Shown: one piece after another, positions 55,191 to 64,000 of the stretch
How the letters are laid out: each line of letters starts with the position of its first letter
How positions within the stretch are numbered: the first letter of the stretch is position 1
From: Arachnopeziza araneosa
Taxonomy: Eukaryota > Ascomycota > Leotiomycetes > Helotiales > Arachnopezizaceae
Direction: 5' to 3'
DNA length: 64,000 nt
Assembly (NCBI GenBank): GCA_003988855.1
Contig: QYAI01000049.1
Location: 62,001 to 126,000 of the forward strand
Notes under the pieces: generated by a model
Told to the model about the DNA's origin: nothing
Seen by the model: only the letters and a program-made list of their open reading frames with translations
Databases searched by the model: none
Made by a program: the position numbers and the translations under genes

Positions 55191-57124
55191 ATGGAACTCC
55201 AACCTCAAGATCAACTGAAAATGCAAGATGATCTCAAAGACGGAACACTGAGAATGGATAGCTATGACCCCAGTGGAGCCCAGGAACTTGTTCTACAAGG
55301 GCAAGCCATGGAGAGGGTAGAGAAGAACCATGGATTATGGCAATCATTGACTCTTCACAAGAGGATATTGGTCTACTGTGAGTTGTGACAAGACATATAT
55401 CCTCAACCTTCGGCTTACACTTGCACAGTACTGGCCTCATACTCGGCGACGGCGTGCTATGTATGTGATAACCCCCGTTTACCCCACATTGAAGCTTATC
55501 GATGTTCTTCCCTAGGGGTACGATACCATTGCCAATGGAGCAACACTAGCCATGCCAGCGTTTGACTTATACTACGGACACATTGATCCAATTCGACATG
55601 TCCCGTATTTAGATTCGATATGGACGTCGCTGTGGTCATCCATGACAGGTTTGGGCCAAGTACTCGGTGCTTTTATATCCGGTCCTTTGTCGCAAAAGAT
55701 AGGACGGAGGTATTCAGGCATGGCTTTTGGCTGTGTATCGGTATGTGATTTACCAGTAAAATTGGTACATTGTATAGCTAACAAACCTTAAGGTCGCTGG
55801 CATAGCTCTCCAATTCACAGCATCTAGTAAGGGCATGTTACTTGCTGGTAAGATAGTAAACGGTTTCGCAGTGGGAGGACTTCTGTCGATTGGGACAACC
55901 TATGCATCTGAGGTGTGACCATTCTCTATTTACTCACATCTTATTACTGAACCTTTAAGATCTCACCGTCACGTATTCGAGGAGTGATGCTTGGCGGTCT
56001 CGCATTTTTCGCAGTCGCGACACAAACCGTTGGACTTGGAGTTGTTCGCGCTTTTGTCCCCAACCTTGAACCTTCCGCATTTCGGACAGTTTTTGCCCTA
56101 CAGTGGATTGTCGGCGGTCTTCCTATCATTGCATTTTTCTTAGTTCCTGAGTAAGTCATTCATCCTCATCTGACAGATCAGTTATTTACAAGATAGGTCT
56201 CCGTCCCACCTGGCTCTTACAGGAAGCACGGAAGCGGCGCGCCAGTCACTCGCTCGCTTGTATGGGAGAGACAACAACATCGATGCCCGCTTAGCTCATC
56301 TCCAAGATGGAATTCAACAAGAATTAAAGCTTCGCCAGAGCAGCTCTTACTTGGATTGCTTCAAGAATACAGACCTGAAGCGGACCCTAACGGTTTGTCT
56401 CCTTACATTTGGTACCGGCCTCGTCGGCTCTGCTTTCTTGGCCCAGAATATCTATTTCCTTATTATTGCGGGCTTGCCTGCAGTCTACTGCTTCAATATA
56501 AACATTGGTGGATTTGCGCTTGCCTTAATCTTCATGCCGATATCTTGGTATTACGGAGACAGCTTTGGACGCCGATCACTATACCTCGTTGGGATTGCTG
56601 TGAATGCAATTACATTAGCAGTGGTCGGAGGTTTAGGATATGCTCCAGAAACGAATCTGGGGGTTACGTGGGCTGTTGCAGTACTACTGTACGATTTCTT
56701 CCTTCCCGCTCCGAAGTTTACTGATGCGAAAATAAATAGCAACCTCCTCATCACATGGCAATGTTTCACAACATCTCTGATAGCCTTCTCTCTCCCTCCT
56801 GAAATATCTTCCTACAAGCTTCGTCAGCACACACAATCCATCAGCGTCATGTTACAAGCCTTCAGTTCATGGCTTTTCCCCTTTATAACACCATATATGT
56901 ATAACCTAGGACCCCACTCTGCAAACCTTGGAGCTAAAACCGGGTTCATATACATGGGGACAAGTATCGTCCTCTTTGTTCTCGCATTCTTATATATTCC
57001 CGAAATCCGCGGTCTCTCAACGGAAGAAGTCAATTTCATGTATGAAAAGCGGGTGAATCCGAGGAAATTCAGCACGGTTGCAAGACCGTGGTCTGCAGAC
57101 AAGATGGAGCTGTATGAAATATAA
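55191..57124 (+). CDS. MFS sugar transporter (maltose/hexose permease type)
   Basis: Six exons (55191-55377, 55429-55460, 55516-55740, 55793-55912, 55960-56150, 56197-57124) give 560 residues. A cytoplasmic leader of about 60 residues precedes twelve membrane segments. Family signatures are GYDTIANGATLAMPAF in TM1, GPLSQKIGRRYSG in the TM2-3 loop, SPSRIRG in the TM4-5 loop, PESPSHLA before the central loop, GDSFGRRSLYL in TM8-9, and PPEISSYKLRQHTQSISVML before TM10-11, then GLSTEEVNFMYEKRV at the C-terminus. The PES and EIP-like motifs place it among fungal sugar:H+ symporters related to alpha-glucoside permeases. Exon 2 is only 32 nt. Slight oddness: the TM9-10 region (LPAPKFTDAKINSNLLI) is less conserved. 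Substrate unknown. Confidence 0.9.
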
Positions 57125-58975
57125 GATGAAATAACTAGGATCCTAGGTCTGAGTAAATCTACATTTTTGCTCGAATATTCATATCACGCCAAACTTTCGG
57201 ATTTGATCAGTGTTACCAGAGCCAGTGCTAATATGGACTGAATTCAAGACAATCATCAATTTGCACCTCAAGCGATCTGCCTGGGGTGGTTTATCTGAGA
57301 TTCGATCTGACTGTTTAGCCAATTATTTTAATTTTAAATGTTGAGACAAGTCGAGCTTTGTATCTCGATCCCTAGACAAACTTTGATTTTGACTCGAGGG
57401 ACATTAAACCTATAGAATCGTTCCGTAGATTAGTTGCATTGCGATTGAATGTGGAGGGTGATTTTGAGGAAGAAGTGATTTCACTACGACTGTTTACATC
57501 CCTCCAGTCAATAATGTGCAACAATTATACTCATGTCCTAATTTCATCATAGCATCACCATCAAACCCATCAGATTGCACCAATGCATAGGCAGGTGCAA
57601 ATTGACACGCACAGCCCTACGCATGAAATCCTTAGTTCGTATCCCTAGCCTAGTCTCATCATACTGAAACACGCGAGTTGAGAAGGTGAGAAAGATGGTG
57701 GACGTTGCTGATCACGCTCTGTCCTCTTTTTCGTTACCTTGTTCTATTTTTGGCGCGTTTCAGGAGAAGTGAGGCGAGCACGCATTGATGGAGCCGTTTG
57801 AACTTGGGAATAGGGTGGATGGGAATGGGAGTGGGATCTTGGGAAGGTAGTGTTTGGTATGTGGCAGAGAGGGAAGTGGAGGAGGTTGAAACGCTTTGTT
57901 TACATGAGGTTTGGGAAGATGGCTTAGGGAGGAAAAGGCTGGAGAAGGAGAAACAGATCCGAGTGCGTTACAGAAGCGCGGGAAAAGCTTGGCGGGAGGC
58001 GACCGAGTAAGGGGTCTCTTGCGAGCTTTGCTCATGTAGACGAGGAGCGAGCAGTTCCAGAGAGTCGCAATTCCAAGGCGCCGCAAGCGCGTAGAGGAAA
58101 GATGCGATATGATACCAGGCTTGGAATGAGGATCTTCAGGCCATGGTGAATTGCTCATGATTTCGGCTCTCCCCTGTACGGCTATCCCGGCTAAAGAGAT
58201 GCGTCAAAAGATGGGATGTGGGAGTGGTGATCTGCTCTGGTGGCGCGTTCCTCCGTCTGCATATCGAAGCGCCGTGAAATATGCAGCCCCTGAACGGTTG
58301 AAAGTGGCACCCACGGGATCTAGAGCGGCGGCGCTCTGGGGAGGGGTGTGAGATTTTACGGCGAAGGAGGGGGCATGTACGATGTGTTGTCAATTGCTGG
58401 ACGAAAGAATTGCAGAAGCCGTGATGGGAGTGGGAGGGAAAGTCATAGAGAGGCACCCAGAACGGTGGCTGGTCGGGGGGTTGGATGGCGGCTAGAGGAT
58501 TGCGGAATATTGACTCGCTTGAAGTTTGCAGCAGCCGATGACATTTGCTAGGCCGTCGGTGGACTGTCTGGGACGCCACGAGGCCCCGTCGGTCGTTTGT
58601 TCTGCAGAAGACGAAATGGAAAAGGAGTGTGCTCGGCGTGATGATTTCGGTGCATTCTTTGCGTCTCTCCCTGTGTCTGTCTGTGACTCGGCCGCTGGTG
58701 GAGGGGTACCGTCGATGAGCCAGTGCCATAAAGAGTACGGTAGGTGTACTTGGCACTGGGAGGTGATGGGAGGAGGAGGAGGAGGGAGTGTCGGGAAGCC
58801 TGTGGGTGCGGTTAGGCTGGATATCGAATTAAAGTAGTGAGTGCCGGTGAGATGGAGATTGATTGCTGGCTTGACCGTGGTAGATTGAAGCTGCTGCTGC
58901 TGCTGCTCTCGTCTTCCATGACGACGGCTCAAGCAGAGGCCGGTCGATGGGTCGGTCAGCATGTTGGATGGTTTT

Positions 58976-59011
58976 CCTGCTCTCTGCTCTCTGCTCTCTG
59001 CTCTCTGCTCT
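58976..59011. repeat. Heptamer tandem repeat (CTCTCTG)
   Basis: About five copies of a 7-base CTCTCTG/TGCTCTC unit. Confidence 0.9.
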
Positions 59012-59613
59012 TCTTTGTTGTCTTCCATATCATCGTCGTGACGGCGGCGAGCCTCTGGCCATCGACAGGCTGAGAGGGTGCAGCGCAGAGTAGCTGTCAC
59101 GGCGTGGGTCCCCCAGGGCAGAGCCAATAGTGTGCGGGCGATGGCCCCTGGCGGCGCAAATCAGAGCAAAACATTGACCGTCTGGTTTGGGATTAGCAAG
59201 GCCAAGCAGCGCAACGCAAAAGGGCAGAGGCCAAGCAGCGCAGAGAGGCTTGTCGGGGAGTGCCTGGCCTGCCCACTCTGCCACCAATTACCTCGTCACC
59301 CCATCCGTCCATCCTCCTCCTCTCCTCAGCCCGTTCCGTGCTATCTAAACTCTCCTTCTCTCTCTTCGTCCCTCACCACTCCTCCTCCTCACCACCACAC
59401 CGCCCCTCTCTTTTCCTCTCGTTGTCGTTGTCGCCCGTCTCCAAGAGTGATCATCGCAGAAGACGTGTGTTTTTGTTTGGATTGGGACTTGAGAGCAGCC
59501 AACGCCTTTTCGTGCCTCTGCAGATTCTTCGCCGCCATCAGTCATCCAGGGTCGGGGTTCGTTTTGCCTCCGGCTCCTTTTTTCGTTTGGGAAAAAAGCT
59601 TTCGATACCCCCA

Positions 59614-59820
59614 AGCTCAGCTCAGCTCAGCTCAGCTCAGCCTAACCTTCAGTTGCCCCGAACAAACGAACAAACGAACAAACCATCTCTCTTCAAAGAA
59701 ACAGCTCCACTGACTGACTGACTTGCCTCGCGCCTTTCTCATCAATTTCCAACCCCGTCGCTCTTTCTTGACGGCAGAGCAACAAAGCATAGCATCACAT
59801 CACATCACATCGCATCGCAC
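59614..59820. repeat. Cluster of four short tandem repeats
   Basis: GCTCA x5 (59615-59641), GAACAAAC x3 (59660-59683), GACT x3-4 (59708-59722) and CATCA/CATCG x5 (about 59793-59820), all within 210 bases upstream of the Q-rich gene. Confidence 0.9.
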
Positions 59821-60226
59821 GGTTCATGGGCCATTTCCTCCTTCAACTCTCCCAATAGACAACAATCCACCTGTAATTTACACCATCTCGCAACGCGCTT
59901 CCCTTCCTCAACCGGTTTTTGGGTGCCAATCTTGGCTTCACACGAGAAAATACTATTCCTTACCAAACCTTTCGAGAAAACCTTCTCTGCCCGCCTGCCT
60001 TCTCGGCTTGTTCCCTTTCGCTCGTACAACCTTCATAATTCTTCGACTTCTTTGATACGTACACATCGGTCCACCTTGCGACCGTCTAATTCCTCTAATT
60101 TCGACCTTCTCTCTGCATCCGCCGAGCTTTCGTCCACCTACAGCCGGTGCTCACGCTCTCTGGCCAAGACCACGAAACCTCAAAACACGACCCATCCTCC
60201 GACCTGTACAACTACACACTTTGAGT

Positions 60227-61912
60227 ATGGACGCAGGCGGTCTTGCTCAGATGTCCTATAACAACTTCCCTTCCAGCAATGGACTGGGTATGCCTGGCTC
60301 AGGCTTTGCATCCAGACGTGCCAATGGATCCAACATCAAGCGTCTCTCCTTCGAACCACCAAAGCCATCCGATACTCAAGACAACGGAGCTCCCACACCA
60401 CGCACGTCCCGCTCTCATTTGCTTGCAGGTCTGAGAACAGCTCCAAAGTCTGCCACCTCGAGCACCTTCCCTTCCACTGCTCCACCAACTCAGCTCCAGC
60501 ACAATGTTGGCCTCGCCGGAAGCATCTACGCTGATAACAAGGAGAACTATGGAGGCCCAAAGACCGCACTCTACTCAAACCAACAAATGGGATATGGTCA
60601 AATGAATGGAAACCGTCAGATGTACTCCGTGCCAGAGCAGATCCTAGCTCCTCCTGAGATCCTCGTTGATGAGCACGGCCAAGAACAAATGGACCCCAAT
60701 CTGTATGCTCAACTGGTTGCCACCAACATGTACCTCGCAGAGCAACAGCAACGCCTTCAGCAACAGCTGATGAATGTTCAGGCTGCGGCTCAACAATTCC
60801 AAGGCATGAACTTGGGTGGAGGTCAGATGCAACAGCAGTTTGCTACCCCTCCGATCACCCCACAGAATATGTATCAGCAGCAGCAGGTCAAGAATAACAT
60901 GCAACCTATTATCACTCCTGTTGCTGGAGCTCAATCTGGTGTCTATTCTTATTACAATCCGATGACCGGACAGCAGGCCTACTTCATGGATCAAAGCGCC
61001 CAGCAGAATCAATACATGGACCAGCAGGTGGTGCATCAGCAAGTTAATTACTCACCACCCCAGCAACACGGTACTCCACGGTTCCAAGTCTCTCCACCTC
61101 CACCACTCGATACGTCGTTCACCAGAAGCATCAGCCCTCCGAAGAAGGCGGCATCCCCTCCCCAAGACCATGCACCATTGCCACCACCATCCGCCGGTGC
61201 CTTCCGTCGGGGACACCGCAAGGCAAATTCGATGGCTATTGGTACAGACTTCCCGGTTTCAATCGACGGCCCCAAATCTGCCCTTCTTCCAAAGAGCATG
61301 GGTTTCCCACAAACTCCTACTGCCTTTGGTCCTGGACAGGGTAGAGCTGGTGAACACCCAATCCGTCAACCTCGTGGGCCACCCCCCTTGGATGAGTTGA
61401 AAGCCAAGCCAACTACCAAGTTTGAGGGAAGCAAGAACTTCGCTACCCGAACACGCCGAAATGCTGTTCACAATCTTGTCCGTGCAGGAATGGAACGCCG
61501 AAGAGGTCCAGGAAGTGCAGGCTCTGGGAGCATGTCACCTGTCTCCGAAGCCGGAGAAATCACATTTTCCGTCTCTTCCGACAACGACTCAGACAGTGGT
61601 CGCAGCGGAAGTGGAAGTCTTTCTGGTCGACCGACCCTTGGTAGTCCTCGCACTTCTGTGCACGGAGCAATTGGATCCAATCGTCCATCTTCGAGGCAAA
61701 AGGAGCGCTCTTTGGAGCGTAAGTCCGTAGCATCTATGGATAGCAGTTTCACCACCGCAAGTGTGAGCAGTGATGAGGGATCTTCGGTTGGTGGTAGCTT
61801 CGCAGCTGTTTTCAAGAACGGAGGAAAGAAACCCGAGGCGAGCGAGATTGAGCGAAAAGCACCAATGCTTGTTCTCAGCTCTGCAGAAAAGCGAAAGAGC
61901 TATGTCAACTAG
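60227..61912 (+). CDS. Disordered Q-rich protein
   Basis: Single exon, 561 residues from the ATG at 60227 (MDAGGLAQMSYNNFPSSNGL). Features: a short conserved SHLLAGLRTAPKS near 65-77; a helix with Gln runs, LVATNMYLAEQQQRLQQQLM, near 165-185, probably coiled coil; a Pro-rich middle (SPPPPLDTSF, HAPLPPPSAG); a basic helix NFATRTRRNAVHNLVRAGME followed by RRRG near 410-435; and a Ser-rich C-terminus. The basic helix and the SHLLAGLR motif recur in related fungal proteins, to my recollection, but no function is assigned. The Gln-rich and Ser-rich parts suggest an RNA-granule or regulatory protein; that is speculation. Confidence 0.82.
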   Translation: MDAGGLAQMSYNNFPSSNGLGMPGSGFASRRANGSNIKRLSFEPPKPSDTQDNGAPTPRTSRSHLLAGLRTAPKSATSSTFPSTAPPTQLQHNVGLAGSIYADNKENYGGPKTALYSNQQMGYGQMNGNRQMYSVPEQILAPPEILVDEHGQEQMDPNLYAQLVATNMYLAEQQQRLQQQLMNVQAAAQQFQGMNLGGGQMQQQFATPPITPQNMYQQQQVKNNMQPIITPVAGAQSGVYSYYNPMTGQQAYFMDQSAQQNQYMDQQVVHQQVNYSPPQQHGTPRFQVSPPPPLDTSFTRSISPPKKAASPPQDHAPLPPPSAGAFRRGHRKANSMAIGTDFPVSIDGPKSALLPKSMGFPQTPTAFGPGQGRAGEHPIRQPRGPPPLDELKAKPTTKFEGSKNFATRTRRNAVHNLVRAGMERRRGPGSAGSGSMSPVSEAGEITFSVSSDNDSDSGRSGSGSLSGRPTLGSPRTSVHGAIGSNRPSSRQKERSLERKSVASMDSSFTTASVSSDEGSSVGGSFAAVFKNGGKKPEASEIERKAPMLVLSSAEKRKSYVN

Positions 61913-63242
61913 ACAGCTCCAAAAAAAAAGTCAATGAAGGGTAGAGCCCTGATTGGTTGACATCCGATCATTCATTGTTTTGTTTGCCAATTTGATATTG
62001 CATTCGACCTGTGCATATTGTCCTGCTTTAGCTTTACGATCAATGACGACGAAAGAAATTACTTTACTGGGTTCTTAATTTGCAACATACATATCAACCA
62101 ACTGCATTCATTCATTAATATTTCTAGACGGCATGGTGGAAGGGGGGTCCTTGGATTGGATTCAAGGTCTGGATGGATTTGCATAAGACTGGATGGGGAT
62201 TGTTGGATTATGCTTTTGTCTCTCTTTCTTTTTGGGTTGATGAGAGATTGGATGGAAGGTTGCGAAGCTTACGATTGACTGATACAAGTGGCCTCCGAGC
62301 TGGGGTTTGATGATTGTGTACTCGATTGCTTCTAGTGGGGAGGGTTTGGTTAGGTGCAAAGGAACGGTTAATGCATGTAGTGATACAAGAACTCGATGCA
62401 TAGCTTAGCTGGTGGGAGGCGTAGATCAATGAGATACTTGTAGCATACTCCCATTGCTCCGACCTTTCAATAAACGTTCATTCTGAATTCAACTTCGAAA
62501 ACTTTCCTTGCTAGTCTTTATATTACAGTATGACTGAGGGAGCGACGCCTGATCATGATACCCTGATATCTGTCTAACCTGACCTTGAAGACCTGAAATC
62601 CAAAGATAAACGGATAATTTCTATCTCTATTTCGTCTCTTTCCCATCTTCCTCCCAACCTGATGATGGAACTGAAGAAGTCACTCTTCTGCTTGTATCCG
62701 TATGCACACTCATGCAGACCTGATGGCACACGTGAAATTAGAAAGCTTGTGGGGCTGTTGTCCCATCTTGTCTGCTGGATAGCTCTCTCTCTCTGTCTCT
62801 CCGCCGTGCTTGTCTGTCATGTTGTAGGTCACAGAGTAAAATGGCACAAGTGCAAGGCTCCACAGAAGCAGGAGATAAGCAAGGCGATTTCTCATCTCAA
62901 TACGATTTATACATTAACTACACTTGTAAATCGAAGCCGAGCGCCCGTCGCGCCCTCAGCTATATACAGATATATGTACGGAAAGCACACGCTTCCAAAG
63001 AGGGTATATCCAGCATCCTTCTTCCTAGCTACATGATGAGATTAGACGCTTTGGATAACCGCCACCCGATCAACCATTGTAAATGCATGAGTTTTATGTT
63101 TTTTGAAAAGAAAAAATGTCCGAGCGAGCGATTGATCTCCATGACGAGAAGGAGGATAGGCCCAGACTATGTACGTGGATGAAGAAAACCGCCGATGCAA
63201 ATGAATGTGGGTCATTAAGAAGACTTTTCCGATTCGGCGCAT
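61913..63242. other. Convergent intergenic region
   Basis: 1.3 kb between the Q-rich gene and the LIM gene; 3' regions of both. No credible frame or RNA gene. Confidence 0.55.
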
Positions 63243-64000
63243 TCACATCATCATCAATCTCGTCGTTCTGCGCTCCATCCTGTTGCTTCCAGGCCCCATC
63301 CCCATGCCCAGAAGACCACCTCTCCCGCGATTCTGTTGAGCTCTTCGAAAGGCATCTCGTTCACAATAAACTCTCCCGCCCATCTCAAAGTAGTCATTCT
63401 TCAAGACGCGCTTGCAATCCGAACAGGCTAGACATTGAGGATGGAATTTTTGCTTCCGCTCACTCTCAAGGTACTGTCCTTCAATACCGCGATCACACAC
63501 GCAGCACACCGAGTTGTTAAGCTTGTGGTAGTGCCGTTCACAATATGGCGCGTCGGCTATGACGTAGAAGGTTGCAGTTTGGAAGGGCTCTGAGCACGTC
63601 GTGCAGTTGAAACATTGTTTGTGGTAACGTCCTGTGAGACGCCCATCCGCCGAAGAGATGGATTTGCCTCGGATAGGCTCACTGCAACCTTTGCAGTTGC
63701 CTTTGGTAGGGTTCGAAGGTCTTGAAGAAGAGCTCGTCGCAGTGCGGCGCATGGAAGGGCGTTCCATGGGGGAAGAGGAACGGAATGGCGATAGGGAGCG
63801 CGATGTATTTTGTGTGCGGGGATGAGGAATAGGTGATAGGTGGCCGGATTGGATGGCCGGATCCATGGGCGATTCTGGGGATAAAAGTGCAGTGTCTACA
63901 TTCCGAGGTGGTGGGGGAGCCCTGGCGTATTGTTCTGAGGCATTGGCTCGGTGTGACGCGCTGGATGGAAGACGCCTGGGTGGTTGGAGATCTGACAGAG
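63243..64000 (-). CDS. LIM-domain protein, C-termin part
   Basis: The frame is open from the right edge to the stop at 63243, so the N-terminus is missing. Before the LIM part lies a Ser/Pro/Arg-rich region (ARAPPPPRNV, SLSPFRSSSPMERPS). Two LIM zinc fingers follow: the first starts CKGCSEPIRG and includes HKQCFNCTTC and YCERHYHK; the second starts CCVCDRGIEG and includes HPQCLACSDCKRVLK and YCERDAF. The tail is Gly/Met/Arg-rich. Tandem LIM domains at the C-terminus after a disordered Pro/Ser region resemble fungal paxillin-like proteins (Pxl1) that act in polarised growth and cytokinesis; the name is not certain without the N-terminus. Confidence 0.85.
   Translation of the reverse strand, partial: LSDLQPPRRLPSSASHRANASEQYARAPPPPRNVDTALLSPESPMDPAIQSGHLSPIPHPRTQNTSRSLSPFRSSSPMERPSMRRTATSSSSRPSNPTKGNCKGCSEPIRGKSISSADGRLTGRYHKQCFNCTTCSEPFQTATFYVIADAPYCERHYHKLNNSVCCVCDRGIEGQYLESERKQKFHPQCLACSDCKRVLKNDYFEMGGRVYCERDAFRRAQQNRGRGGLLGMGMGPGSNRMERRTTRLMMM

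Larger units (their letters stand above)
57125..60226. other. 3.1-kb gene-free region and long leader
   Basis: AT-rich to about 57700, then GC-richer with many simple repeats. Frames such as 57760-58158 (-), 58136-58756 (-) and 59078-59713 (+) are biased in composition and not recognised. The last 1.3 kb, with C/T-rich tracts and short tandem repeats, looks like the promoter and leader of the Q-rich gene at 60227. Confidence 0.5.

Noticed and set aside
57760..59127. Several minus-strand frames of 130-210 codons
   Set aside because: Biased Ser/Pro/Arg composition, mutual overlap with plus-strand frames and no recognisable domain.

Overview
The window is nuclear DNA of a filamentous ascomycete (Pezizomycotina). 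Genes lie on both strands, are interrupted by short GT-AG introns with RCTRAC-type branch sites, and most proteins are recognisable fungal housekeeping or signalling families. The mix of proteins fits Leotiomycetes best, but that is inference. No rRNA, convincing tRNA, CRISPR, plasmid or viral gene, or intact transposon was seen. About 24 protein genes are supported, two of them cut by the window edges. Exon structures were worked out by eye from splice motifs, reading phase and family conservation.

Layout. 1-5.3 kb: edge fragment of a mitochondrial K+/H+ exchange-related gene, SRF1-type phospholipase D regulator, AVL9 (late secretory pathway). 6.5-8.2 kb: Hog1-type stress MAP kinase, 9 exons. 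10.4-13.4 kb: glycogen phosphorylase. 14.6-15.9 kb: group III G-protein alpha subunit. 19.3-21.8 kb: cullin-1 scaffold of SCF ubiquitin ligases. 24.4-27 kb: Zn(II)2Cys6 transcription factor. 27.9-31 kb: KH-domain RNA-binding protein. 32.4-37.1 kb: glutamine-dependent NAD+ synthetase. 37.6-48.1 kb: compact block with a disordered 903-residue protein, a pyrimidine 5'-nucleotidase-like HAD enzyme, Mediator subunit Med21, Rrg7-like mitochondrial protein, a 73-residue Cys/His protein, a HIT (Fhit/Hnt2) hydrolase, an unknown 350-residue protein and a four-helix membrane protein. 49.6-53.7 kb: short-chain dehydrogenase, coiled-coil protein, kinetochore subunit Fta4. 55.2-57.1 kb: MFS sugar transporter. 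60.2-61.9 kb: disordered Q-rich protein. 63.2 kb to the end: LIM protein, cut by the edge. The genes are not an operon or a biosynthetic cluster. Several pairs share a short divergent promoter (HAD enzyme/disordered protein; MED21/RRG7).

The most unusual locus is the NAD+ synthetase. It has 31 introns in 4.7 kb, against 0-8 in every other gene here, yet the spliced frame is intact and gives 715 residues, the family's usual length. At least four of its introns (5, 10, 25, 30) are visibly related to each other, sharing an internal block and a common 3' end. This is the signature of introner-like elements, introns that multiply by copying themselves. One further intron of this gene and one in the Hog1 gene use GC instead of GT as donor.

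Long intergenic stretches (8.2-10.4, 15.9-19.3, 57.1-60.2 kb) hold microsatellites and polypyrimidine tracts, probably long promoters and leaders.
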